From Euryarchaeota archaeon UBA226 (GTDB lineage Archaea; Thermoplasmatota; Poseidoniia; Poseidoniales; Poseidoniaceae), in NCBI GenBank assembly GCA_002505935.1, contig DAWL01000091.1, positions 1 through 7,487 of the forward strand: DNA of 7,487 nt, in the 5' to 3' direction. Under the pieces are notes generated by a model. It was not told the origin of the DNA. It made no database searches and saw only the letters and a program-made list of their open reading frames with translations. Made by a program: the position numbers and the translations under genes. Below, piece after piece: positions 1-6,424 of the stretch (position 1 is the stretch's first letter; each line of letters opens with the position of its first letter).

Positions 1-218
1 TCGAGCGGTCGGCGCAGTTCCTTGCTACCTCCAAATAAACGGTGAACGAATCTTTCTATTCGACTGAATTTTTTCTCAAACCTTAGGACAACGCGTCTTC
101 CGCTAACTCCCCCCTCCTCAGGGTGAGGTCCTGCATTACCAAATCGTGCCCACCATACCGGCAGACGCACAGGATAGGTTTCAGCAAGTTCATGCTCTTC
201 TATGCCAGGAATTTTCAT
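1..218 (-). CDS. Partial uncharacterised cytosolic protein (N-terminal 72 residues; possibly PqqD-like)
   Basis: The reading frame opens with ATG at 218 and stays open through the left edge, giving 72 residues and no stop. A good ribosome site (GGGGGTG, 224-230) lies 5 nt upstream, which supports this start. The protein begins MKIPGIEEHELAE, has no signal peptide or membrane segment, and contains VWWARFG (21-27) followed by a basic stretch, RRVVLRFEKKFSRIERFVHR (41-60), then LFGGSKELRRPL at the cut end. From memory, a hydrophobic and basic helix followed by an R-[RK]-x-L motif resembles the start of PqqD-like winged-helix domains (RxLDxxGxxIWxLxDG), but the diagnostic part lies outside the window, so this is a weak suggestion. 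It is the last visible gene of the minus-strand run, 11 nt after the stop of the 55-aa membrane protein. That the gene is real is well supported; its function is not known. Confidence 0.7.
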   Translation of the reverse strand, partial: MKIPGIEEHELAETYPVRLPVWWARFGNAGPHPEEGGVSGRRVVLRFEKKFSRIERFVHRLFGGSKELRRPL

Positions 219-223
219 TTCAA

Positions 224-230
224 CACCCCC
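224..230 (-). promoter_or_regulatory. Ribosome binding site overlapping the upstream stop codon
   Basis: Read on the minus strand this is GGGGGTG, 5 nt before the ATG at 218. Its first G is the last base of the TAG stop (230-232) of the 55-aa gene. This places termination of one gene directly at the initiation site of the next and fixes the start of the left-edge gene. Confidence 0.55.
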
Positions 231-397
231 TACAAAGTCCAAGTCCAAATCACTAATGTCAACATGCTGATGCAACCGAGAATCGCACAGAAACGCATCA
301 ACTCAATTTTCTCAGTATAGTTCTTGAGAAACCAAGTCAACATGCCCAATGCACCTACTAGGACGAAGAGGGCGTACCAAAGGTCCGGTAGTTGCAT
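230..397 (-). CDS. Small two-helix membrane protein, 55 aa, unrecognised
   Basis: This short ORF fills the space between the 1317-aa gene (36 nt upstream) and the left-edge gene (11 nt downstream) on the same strand. The product starts MQLPDLWYALFVLVGALGML and is almost entirely hydrophobic: helix 1 is about residues 7-24, a polar loop KNYTEKIELMR spans 25-35, and helix 2 is about 36-54, ending LVIWTWTL. That makes a helical hairpin with both termini on the same side. A GGGG run at 401-404 sits 3 nt before the ATG, close for a Shine-Dalgarno site. The stop TAG runs into the next gene's ribosome site. I do not recognise a family. Composition, tight packing and shared strand argue for a real gene, possibly an accessory subunit of the neighbouring surface protein; that role is inference. 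A chance hydrophobic ORF remains possible. Confidence 0.62.
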   Translation of the reverse strand: MQLPDLWYALFVLVGALGMLTWFLKNYTEKIELMRFCAILGCISMLTLVIWTWTL

Positions 398-433
398 GGT
401 CCCCTGTAGGGAATGCTGCTCAAGATGGTGTCG

Positions 434-3400
434 CTACCATGAGAATCGACAACGCGGACAATTGCTTATTTGAGACTTGGCCATCGCATCAGCCCAGCCA
501 CCGCATTCGGGACATTGACTCCATTGATGATTTTCAGTGAGAACCAAGCCGCTGATGATACAGTTAACCGATGGAAGAGTCGGGTTTTCCTTATTCTCGC
601 TCAACTGAACAGTTTCAGATTCTTGAATCACAGGTTGGGCAACATCATCCTTGTCCTCAACAACCTCTACGGTCCCGAGGGAATCGAAGGCATTTTGCAA
701 TGGCTGCGCAGGTTCAGATTGCTCTGGAATCGTTGCATATTTGGCATCAATCTGATCTTGGGTCCATCCCGCATTCAACAATTGTGAATTACTGAATCCA
801 TCATCGTAAACTCTGTCTTGTGTGGTTTTAGGTTCGGGACTAAGCAGTGAAGTCGCAGCAGTCAATGATTGAATCTGAGGTGTTGTTTCAGAATAGGTAT
901 TGGGTACAGTTTGAACTTGAGTTGCAGGAGGGCCTGACGGCAAAGGCTGGTAAGTTTGTGCAGGATATGCAGTATTTTCTGCTCCAACTGTAGGTTGCGT
1001 TTCAGAGGAATATTCCCTTCCATATGTTTGTTGGTTTTCCACATATTGTGGTTCCTGCTGGAATTCTTCTTCCTCCTCGCTCCTAGAACGCGATAATGCG
1101 AGGAGGGCAACCACTGCAAGAATTAGGACTCCAGCACCACCGATATACATTGTCTCTTCGCCCATGGAGAACATGCCACTGGAGGAGGTTTGCTCTTTCT
1201 CCCAAGACAATGAAACTGTTCGCTTAAACAATGAGTCTTCTCCTCTTAATACTTCGATATCTAGTGTAGTACTAGTCAAATCCAATTTTTCTTGCGACAA
1301 TTTGCAGTCCAGTGCGTAGAATGTTGGCGATGAACCTGTAGATTTGACGAGGGTAAGGTTGTGTTGATTGGAGATTTCTTTAGCATTACATACCGGAAGC
1401 AATGAACCTTCAAACACAACGGTCAGATACTCGTCTATAGAGGATGAACTTTCGAATTCAAGTTCAAAGAGATGATCTTTGCCACTATCCATTTTTGAAT
1501 CAATGGTTTCTGAAACCAAATTAATATCCACTTGTTGTCTAATATCTGCGGTTATCTTCACTTCATGCTCTATGAGGTATGGTTGCTGATTTTCATCTTC
1601 CCCTCCCACTACTGCAATAGTTATGGTGACAATTGTGCCCAGTGGCAAGTCAGAATCGGTGCTAACTGAAACGATGTATTCAGAACTTGCCCCAGGTTGA
1701 AGCGTAGATGTCAACCATTCAGAACCTAGAGTTTGGGAGCCACCAATTTTTTCGACAATCACAGAGACTTGACCTCCGGGAGGGTTGGTTGAATGCAGGG
1801 CCCTGACTTTGATTCCACTATCCACCACATTTCCTTGATTTGTAACGCTAAAGATGAAATCAATCCTTCCAGTTGTCATCATATTCAATTCATCTTCATC
1901 GGGAGGATCTAATACTGGTCGTTTAACAGAAGATGTCAAGACCTCGTGAGATAGGACATTGTCCTCTAGATTACTGTCCACTCCTTCAAGCGGTTCAACA
2001 ATGATTCTGAATTCTAGGCTTTCTCCAGCGACTTCGTTCGCAGGAGCCAAAATATGTAGTTGAACGATTGCGACATCCCTCAATTCATAGGATGGTGTCA
2101 ACTCAAAAGGTCCAGTATAATTGATGCCATCAACAACTGTCCACCAATGCCATGTGCTGGGTAAGTCTGGAACAGTGATGACTGCATCTACAAACCCATT
2201 CCCTTCATTCTCAACTTCAAATGAGAAAATTGTAGCATTTCCTGGACGAATTAATGAGGGTAAATCTGTGCTTCTAATCATAAGGTCATGCATACTAGAG
2301 ACTACGATTTCTGAGAACTCGAAATTACTTGCATTCATGCTTGAACGAGTGCTTTGAGCTTTAGGGACCAATACGGGCCCAGGGTCTCCAGCCTGCGCAG
2401 TTTCAGGTGCGGTGACTGTAATCGAATAGACAGTATTCGAACCGGGATTAATCGGTAGAATGGGGTATTCTGGAACATCTACTTGCCAAGTTCTACTGCC
2501 TTGAACATCCAGTTCGAAACTGAAGGTGTCTTGCCTGCTGGCATTGTTCCAAAGTGTGAATCTTACCGTTATTGAATCGCCGGGTTCAATCACCCACCCA
2601 TTGCTTGGAACATGCTCTTCTTGAATACTGAATTCAGCATCGGAAATCATCGCAGCAGCGGCTTTGATCAATGAACTATCGGAGCGCGAGGGGTCACTTC
2701 TGCTGGTGACTTCCATGGTCACTGAACTACTGACATCAGGATCTTCACCCTCAGGGACACTGACTATGAATTTGATATTCGCAGGATTGCCGGGGGCAAT
2801 TTGAACTGCGCTGTTTTGGTCCCATGCGAGTCCAAGCGACCAGCCTTCACGCAAATCAAATGGAGAGACTGTTAAGTCAAAAGTGTCGATTGAATCTCCA
2901 ATATTTTCTACCTGCACAAAGAATTCACAAGAGTTTCCTGCAGCACATGTTGGTGTTGTTTGCAATTCGATAATCGATGGAATATGGTCGGGTAAAACGT
3001 TGATTTTGGCAGTGCTTGAATCCTTGACATTACTGTATTCCATACTGTGCGCAGAGAAAGTAAAACTCTGGTTTCCGGTACTGGCATTGGCACCAGGTTT
3101 GATGCGAATACGAATGTCCTTGCTTTCACCGGGTGAAACTCTGACTCCATTTTGGGTGTCAACATTGGAACCCGTTTCGTGGTTGAAAGCAACTTCCCAA
3201 TCACTTGGAAGTCCTTGGACAGAAGGGATGAACCTGTCTGAAAGGTTCCCCTCATTGAATATTCGAACGGTATGATCGGACCATTCGCCTCTGCGTGCTT
3301 GCGAATCTGCTGGTGCTCCAGTACGCCAATCAAATTCTTCCATTTTCGCCTTTTGATCATAAAACATTACGATATCATCTATCCAGTAACCAATATCTTG

Positions 3401-4387
3401 GCCACTAGCATCACTGCTGAATGAGAAGCGAATTTGTGAAGATGTATGGAAGTGATTACTCGCCATTGGAACCGTTGGACTAACTTGAGAGCCTGAGGCT
3501 ACTGAGAATGTCTGCCAATTGGTGGTCCCATCCAAGAAATTTCCATCTATGGTGCCAGTTATTGAAGCCATTTCTTCCCATGTTCCATCATTACTTCTCG
3601 CTTGTATTGAAAGAGAGTCTCCTTGCTGCACAGAACCTGTATAGAAGAAACTCAATCCAACCACTCGACTAGGGCTTGCTACAGCATTTGATAGATCCAT
3701 TACTGGCATGTCTAGGTTTGTTGACCACGATGCTCCATAGGTGCTCGATTGACCATTTCCAACATGGCATGAAACGCCTGCTGAAGTTGAGGTATCACTA
3801 TTCGAGGACCAGCCAGTGCCAGCAGACCAAGAAGATAGGTCATCGCAGTTGTCATAATGATATGCAATAGTCATGTGGCGCGTTTTGAGATTGTTGCTGT
3901 AGACATCATCATTGCTATTTTGTAAGCGTATCTCCATGGTGTGATTACCAGTATATGATGGGGTCCACGTGAAACTTGTAGAAGAACTGCCAGAAGCCGG
4001 CACATTGGGGAAAGTAAAACTGGTATTGTGTAATTCAAACATGATGTACTCATCATGCAGAATCACTACTTCTGTTGGGAATGAAGCGGAGTCGCTGGTT
4101 CCACTGTTCGATGCTGTAATTGAGACTGTCATGGGTACGCCAGATACTCCATCTACCACGAAGAGGTTAGCAGGACGATTGAATCCAGAAATCGGATGAT
4201 TACTGCTGAACATCTGGTATTTGTTTGTATCAGCACTGTTTTGGTATTCGATGTCAATATCGCTAACGTAAACGTCGATACCTGATCTTCCAGAGGCCGC
4301 TTGTGAGGGATGAATGATTGGTGCAAAGGCTGGCAAATGGCTGCAGAAGAGCAGTGCGATGATGATGCTGACTAGTCGCTGCCGCAT
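434..4387 (-). CDS. Giant type I surface protein: MAM-like domain, NEW3/CARDB-like repeats, one TM helix, cytosolic zinc ribbon
   Basis: This 1317-aa protein begins with a Sec signal peptide (MRQRLVSIIIALLFCSHLPA, cleavage probably near residue 30; C15 is not in a convincing lipobox). Residues 35-175 form a beta-rich region. Residues 176-345 look like a MAM/jelly-roll adhesion domain ending GYWIDDIVMFY. About five NEW3/CARDB-like beta-sandwich repeats follow (about 370-465, 485-565, 605-690, 715-805, 840-945), each with a VxNxG-type strand and a later PG turn, plus a degenerate unit at about 970-1060. The TM helix is 1081-1098, followed by basic SRSRS and EEEEE. The tail (1100-1317) is Gln/Pro/Ser-rich, with LLNAGWTQDQIDAKY at 1203-1217 and a zinc ribbon (C1292-x2-C1295, C1310-x2-C1313). 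Ten N-glycosylation sequons all precede the TM, and the outside cysteines pair as 181/207, 481/487 and 1000/1028. Likely role: cell-surface adhesion or ligand binding, with the ribbon facing the cytosol. No catalytic motif was seen. Confidence 0.9.
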   Translation of the reverse strand: MRQRLVSIIIALLFCSHLPAFAPIIHPSQAASGRSGIDVYVSDIDIEYQNSADTNKYQMFSSNHPISGFNRPANLFVVDGVSGVPMTVSITASNSGTSDSASFPTEVVILHDEYIMFELHNTSFTFPNVPASGSSSTSFTWTPSYTGNHTMEIRLQNSNDDVYSNNLKTRHMTIAYHYDNCDDLSSWSAGTGWSSNSDTSTSAGVSCHVGNGQSSTYGASWSTNLDMPVMDLSNAVASPSRVVGLSFFYTGSVQQGDSLSIQARSNDGTWEEMASITGTIDGNFLDGTTNWQTFSVASGSQVSPTVPMASNHFHTSSQIRFSFSSDASGQDIGYWIDDIVMFYDQKAKMEEFDWRTGAPADSQARRGEWSDHTVRIFNEGNLSDRFIPSVQGLPSDWEVAFNHETGSNVDTQNGVRVSPGESKDIRIRIKPGANASTGNQSFTFSAHSMEYSNVKDSSTAKINVLPDHIPSIIELQTTPTCAAGNSCEFFVQVENIGDSIDTFDLTVSPFDLREGWSLGLAWDQNSAVQIAPGNPANIKFIVSVPEGEDPDVSSSVTMEVTSRSDPSRSDSSLIKAAAAMISDAEFSIQEEHVPSNGWVIEPGDSITVRFTLWNNASRQDTFSFELDVQGSRTWQVDVPEYPILPINPGSNTVYSITVTAPETAQAGDPGPVLVPKAQSTRSSMNASNFEFSEIVVSSMHDLMIRSTDLPSLIRPGNATIFSFEVENEGNGFVDAVITVPDLPSTWHWWTVVDGINYTGPFELTPSYELRDVAIVQLHILAPANEVAGESLEFRIIVEPLEGVDSNLEDNVLSHEVLTSSVKRPVLDPPDEDELNMMTTGRIDFIFSVTNQGNVVDSGIKVRALHSTNPPGGQVSVIVEKIGGSQTLGSEWLTSTLQPGASSEYIVSVSTDSDLPLGTIVTITIAVVGGEDENQQPYLIEHEVKITADIRQQVDINLVSETIDSKMDSGKDHLFELEFESSSSIDEYLTVVFEGSLLPVCNAKEISNQHNLTLVKSTGSSPTFYALDCKLSQEKLDLTSTTLDIEVLRGEDSLFKRTVSLSWEKEQTSSSGMFSMGEETMYIGGAGVLILAVVALLALSRSRSEEEEEFQQEPQYVENQQTYGREYSSETQPTVGAENTAYPAQTYQPLPSGPPATQVQTVPNTYSETTPQIQSLTAATSLLSPEPKTTQDRVYDDGFSNSQLLNAGWTQDQIDAKYATIPEQSEPAQPLQNAFDSLGTVEVVEDKDDVAQPVIQESETVQLSENKENPTLPSVNCIISGLVLTENHQWSQCPECGGWADAMAKSQISNCPRCRFSW

Positions 4388-4410
4388 GAGCCTCAGATGT
4401 TATTCATAGA

Positions 4411-4421
4411 CAAGATATTTG
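4411..4421 (-). promoter_or_regulatory. Possible TATA element for the 1317-aa gene
   Basis: The minus strand reads CAAATATCTTG here, centred about 30 nt before the ATG at 4387. That would give a nearly leaderless transcript. The 61-nt gap to the upstream gene is large enough for a separate promoter, but the match to the archaeal TATA consensus is weak and read-through from the 267-aa gene is equally possible. A GAGG at 4391-4394 lies only 3 nt from the start codon, close for a ribosome site. Confidence 0.25.
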
Positions 4422-4448
4422 ATGCTGACGACGGATAGTATAGCCTCA

Positions 4449-5252
4449 TCATTCCTCTTCGGTATCAGAATTCAATAGGTCAATTGGCTCATCATCCCTC
4501 ATTCTAGTGAAGATGTAAATGGCCATTACTGGGACTAATACCATGATGAAGCAACCGATTACTGCTGCCATGGACCACATTAACTCTGTCGCAGTGTCCA
4601 GAGAAAATTGAGTCACATCATGTAATTCTTCATTGACAAATACCATCTCTATATTTGGCTCCTCTGAATGATTTCCGGGCATCGTTACTCGAATTTCCCA
4701 TAGTTTCTCTGCAAATTCGCTAGAAACTATCTCTTCAGCCATCTCTCTAGCTTCATCGATGTCTTTTGCTCTTACCGTTCCACCGTCGCGAGTAGCAGGA
4801 TCTGGGTCGGTCAACCCAATGATTGTGATTCGGCCATTTTCTGCGGTGGCTGAATGCGAAGTTGATTTGCGACAGTCGCTAGCACAATTGAAAATCTCTG
4901 CATCTTCATCCCCTAAATCTGCATGGCTATACCAACCGCCCATGTTCACAACTTTGAGCGAGGTTCCCACTGGAACATTTTCGAGGCTAGTATTAATCCA
5001 ACTGAGGTTGCTGACATTGACCTGTGTCTGCCAGATCCATTGGGTGCTTTCATCTCCATTTTCGTCGGTCGAAACACTTCTATTCAACATGGATAAATCG
5101 GCTTCAGTCTCCTCATTTGAGTTGGAATAAAGGTAGTATTCACTATCGATTGTAGCACCATAAACAGCATATGATAAAATGAAGATTAGGGTCAATCCCA
5201 AACCGATTAGCGTGCGAATCAGATTAGGATTCTGCGCCAGCGCCCTCTTCAT
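4449..5252 (-). CDS. Membrane-anchored extracellular protein with two TM segments, 267 aa, unrecognised
   Basis: The ATG at 5252 gives 267 residues. A GTG start at 5291 is possible by frame but would fall about 10 nt from the likely TATA box, so it is not preferred. TM1 is about residues 11-33 (RTLIGLGLTLIFILSYAVYG) and TM2 about 224-248 (LMWSMAAVIGCFIMVLVPVMAIYIF). Between them lies a polar domain of about 190 residues with five N-glycosylation sequons (N57, N79, N82, N87, N194), a close cysteine pair C123/C127, and a sequence at 141-165 (ITIIGLTDPDPATRDGGTVRA). The C-terminal tail is short and acidic, ending LLNSDTEEE. The sequons place the middle domain outside and both termini inside. No enzyme motif was recognised. 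It is the first gene of the minus-strand run, 61 nt before the giant surface protein, so a shared envelope complex is plausible but unproven. Confidence 0.87.
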   Translation of the reverse strand: MKRALAQNPNLIRTLIGLGLTLIFILSYAVYGATIDSEYYLYSNSNEETEADLSMLNRSVSTDENGDESTQWIWQTQVNVSNLSWINTSLENVPVGTSLKVVNMGGWYSHADLGDEDAEIFNCASDCRKSTSHSATAENGRITIIGLTDPDPATRDGGTVRAKDIDEAREMAEEIVSSEFAEKLWEIRVTMPGNHSEEPNIEMVFVNEELHDVTQFSLDTATELMWSMAAVIGCFIMVLVPVMAIYIFTRMRDDEPIDLLNSDTEEE

Positions 5253-5300
5253 GGAACAAGGTGGCGGCTCGCTCTTCAAAAATGTCTTCACGTCTCATTT

Positions 5301-5308
5301 TATCTAAA
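5301..5308 (-). promoter_or_regulatory. TATA-box candidate for the minus-strand envelope genes
   Basis: The minus strand reads TTTAGATA followed by AAA, one mismatch from the archaeal TTTAWATA core. Transcription would start about 26 nt further on, near 5275-5280, leaving a leader of about 25 nt before the ATG at 5252. This argues against the GTG at 5291 as the start. Confidence 0.45.
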
Positions 5309-5330
5309 CGGGAGGGCCTACGGCCCCCCG
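5309..5330. repeat. GC-rich inverted repeat (hairpin) in the divergent promoter region
   Basis: CGGG (5309-5312) pairs with CCCG (5327-5330), and GGGCC (5314-5318) pairs with GGCCC (5322-5326) around the 3-nt loop TAC. Only A5313 is bulged. The nine-pair, all-G/C stem lies directly next to the minus-strand TATA candidate and just before the plus-strand one. No T-run follows on either strand, so it does not look like a terminator. It may be an operator for a dimeric regulator or a DNA structure separating the two promoters. The symmetry is seen directly; any function is inference. Confidence 0.6.
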
Positions 5331-5335
5331 TGGCC

Positions 5336-5343
5336 TTCAAATA
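5336..5343 (+). promoter_or_regulatory. Possible TATA element for the ribosomal cluster
   Basis: TTCAAATA is a weak match to the archaeal TATA core. Transcription would begin near 5366, leaving about 13 nt before the ATG at 5379. The GAGGAGG at 5344-5350 is 28 nt from that ATG and would lie upstream of the transcript start, so it is unlikely to act as the ribosome site. Confidence 0.28.
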
Positions 5344-5378
5344 GAGGAGGTCTGTCGGCGACTCGCTCGGTGTTGTAC

Positions 5379-5873
5379 ATGACCACGTTTCGCGATATTC
5401 CAGCAGATATGCTTCTTCCGGTATTGGCGGACCGCCTTGCCGACATGGATGGCATTTCTGCACCTGAATGGGCCAACCATGTCAAGACCGGGATTCACAG
5501 AGAGCGCCCCCCTTCCGATGATAATTGGTGGATGATGCGCAGTGCTGCTGTATTGCGTAAGGTTGCAAGGCATGGTCCTATTGGGACTACGCACTTGGCT
5601 CAGGCCTTCGGAGGCAAGGTAGATCGGAATTCAGCACCAAATAGAGCAGGCCAGGCTAGCCGCAAGGTAGTACGTACCTGTTTGATTCAGTTGGAGGATT
5701 GCGGCCTCGTCGAGAAGGTAGTTGACAAGGAAATCAAGAATATTGATGATGAAACTCAAGTGATTTACAGTGGACGTGTTATTACTCCTGCTGGCCACAA
5801 GTTGCTCGATGACGTAGCTCGTGAGATGCGTTCACTGGCTGAGGAATCTTATCCATTCCTTGCAAATTATTGA
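5379..5873 (+). CDS. rps19e: 30S ribosomal protein S19e
   Basis: The 164-aa product has the family signatures in order: APEWANHVKTGIHRERPP (28-45), NWWMMRSAAVLRK (49-61), GPIGTTHLAQAFGGKVDRNSAPNR (66-89), ASRKVVRTCLIQLEDCGLVEK (93-113) and GRVITPAGHKLLDDVARE (132-149). S19e is a winged-helix protein of the small-subunit head, found in archaea and eukaryotes and needed for 30S/40S assembly. Archaeal members are usually about 150 residues, so this is slightly long, with extra C-terminal residues ending YPFLANY. The ATG at 5379 is chosen because MTTFRDIPADMLLP matches the usual family N-terminus; GTG 5370 and TTG 5373 are in-frame alternatives just upstream. No good Shine-Dalgarno site lies at normal spacing, which fits a nearly leaderless first gene. 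It heads the plus-strand translation cluster. Confidence 0.95.
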   Translation: MTTFRDIPADMLLPVLADRLADMDGISAPEWANHVKTGIHRERPPSDDNWWMMRSAAVLRKVARHGPIGTTHLAQAFGGKVDRNSAPNRAGQASRKVVRTCLIQLEDCGLVEKVVDKEIKNIDDETQVIYSGRVITPAGHKLLDDVAREMRSLAEESYPFLANY

Positions 5874-5880
5874 GGAGAGT

Positions 5881-5886
5881 GAGGAG
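5881..5886 (+). promoter_or_regulatory. Ribosome binding site of the PDCD5-family gene
   Basis: GAGGAG lies 9 nt before the ATG at 5896 and fixes that start over the TTG at 5887 and the longer GTG frame from 5821, which would overlap the end of rps19e. Confidence 0.6.
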
Positions 5887-5895
5887 TTGAGCAGC

Positions 5896-6255
5896 ATGGC
5901 ATCAGGACATGATGACGAACTGACTCGTCTCAGAGAAGAACGCCTAGCCGCTTTGCAGAAGCAGGCTGAAGAACAAGCCCGCGCACAATTAGAGAGCGAA
6001 GAGCGTAGCCAGTTAGAATCACAAGAGAAGGCCCATCTTTCTCAGGCCATGAAAACAATTCTCAAGCCAGAAGCTAGAGAGCGTTTAGCGCGACTTGAAT
6101 TGAGTCGTCCAGAATTGGCTGATGAAGTAAGAAAGCAATTGGCTGGACTACATGAAAACGGACAAATCGCAGTGCCAGTTTCTGATGAATCCTTGAAGAC
6201 GATTCTGGCATCGCTTGATTCCGGTAAGAGGGAGTCAACGATAAGGAGAATCTGA
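5896..6255 (+). CDS. PDCD5/TFAR19-family DNA-binding protein
   Basis: This is a 119-aa protein. Residues 7-50 are a highly charged helix (DELTRLREERLAALQ, then a Glu/Gln/Ala-rich stretch) likely to form a long coiled or flexible arm. The three-helix core carries the family signature ILKPEARERLARLELSRPEL (55-74), then ADEVRKQLAGLHENGQI (75-91), VSDESLKTILASL (95-107) and a basic end KRESTIRRI. Archaeal PDCD5 homologues (MTH1615 type) are about 110-118 residues and bind DNA in vitro; their cell role is not settled, and the eukaryotic homologue takes part in apoptosis and chaperonin regulation. The position between rps19e and rpl39e is conserved in many euryarchaea and supports a link with ribosome production. 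It starts 22 nt after rps19e and its stop TGA abuts the ribosome site of rpl39e. Confidence 0.93.
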   Translation: MASGHDDELTRLREERLAALQKQAEEQARAQLESEERSQLESQEKAHLSQAMKTILKPEARERLARLELSRPELADEVRKQLAGLHENGQIAVPVSDESLKTILASLDSGKRESTIRRI

Positions 6256-6260
6256 GGTGA
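6254..6260 (+). promoter_or_regulatory. Ribosome binding site of rpl39e overlapping the upstream stop
   Basis: GAGGTGA begins inside the TGA stop (6253-6255) of the PDCD5-family gene and ends 4 nt before the rpl39e ATG at 6265. The same heptamer recurs at the next junction. Confidence 0.6.
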
Positions 6261-6264
6261 AAAG

Positions 6265-6420
6265 ATGGCAAGAAATAAACCCGCAGCCAAGAAGATTCGC
6301 TTGAATAAGGCGACAAAGCAGAATCGTAGAGTACCCGTATGGGTGATGATGAAGACGGGTCGAAAGACTACAACTCATCCACGCCGTCATAATTGGCGCA
6401 GGAGCAAATTACAGAGGTGA
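6265..6420 (+). CDS. rpl39e: 50S ribosomal protein L39e
   Basis: This ORF encodes 51 residues, the usual length for this very small protein. It starts MARNKPAAKKIRLNKATKQN and contains the hallmark RRVPVWVMMKTGRK (21-34), then THPRRHNWRRSKLQR at the C-terminus with the conserved RRHNWRR box. L39e is a highly basic protein that threads through the wall of the nascent-chain exit tunnel of archaeal and eukaryotic large subunits; bacteria lack it. It is flanked by identical GAGGTGA ribosome sites, lies 9 nt after the PDCD5-family stop and 4 nt before the rpl31e start, and follows the S19e-PDCD5-L39e-L31e order known from many euryarchaea. Confidence 0.95.
   Translation: MARNKPAAKKIRLNKATKQNRRVPVWVMMKTGRKTTTHPRRHNWRRSKLQR
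6414..6420 (+). promoter_or_regulatory. Ribosome binding site of rpl31e containing the rpl39e stop
   Basis: GAGGTGA includes the rpl39e stop TGA (6418-6420) and lies 4 nt before the rpl31e ATG at 6425. A ribosome ending rpl39e therefore sits on the next initiation site, consistent with coupled translation. Confidence 0.6.
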
Positions 6421-6424
6421 GAAT

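Noticed and set aside
123..320. Plus-strand 65-aa frame near the left edge
   Set aside because: It is antisense to both the left-edge gene and the 55-aa gene, which have ribosome sites and better protein character.
2908..3360. 150-aa frame inside the 1317-aa gene on the same strand
   Set aside because: The surrounding frame encodes continuous beta-sandwich repeats with clear family character, so this is an out-of-frame shadow.
4340..4387. Lipoprotein anchor at C15 of the 1317-aa protein
   Set aside because: The residues before C15 (LLF) do not form a usual lipobox with a small residue before the Cys, and the protein already has a C-terminal TM anchor.
5253..5291. N-terminal extension of the 267-aa gene to a GTG start at 5291
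   Set aside because: It would add 13 Pro-rich residues before the basic residues preceding TM1, and it starts about 10 nt from the best TATA candidate, so it would probably lie upstream of the transcript start.
5224..5298. 24-codon ORF from ATG 5298 overlapping the start of the 267-aa gene on the same strand
   Set aside because: It is part of a longer open frame antisense to rps19e, its start lies next to the TATA candidate, and it has no ribosome site. It is probably chance.
5370..5378. GTG start for rps19e three codons upstream
   Set aside because: The family N-terminus matches the ATG at 5379. It remains a minor alternative, as the GAGGAGG at 5344-5350 is too far from either start to decide.
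5337..5594. Minus-strand frame opposite the start of rps19e
   Set aside because: It lies antisense to a confident ribosomal protein gene, and its product is unlike any family I know.
5821..5895. Upstream GTG start for the PDCD5-family gene
   Set aside because: It would overlap the end of rps19e by about 50 nt and add residues absent from the family, while GAGGAG at 5881-5886 is correctly placed for ATG 5896.
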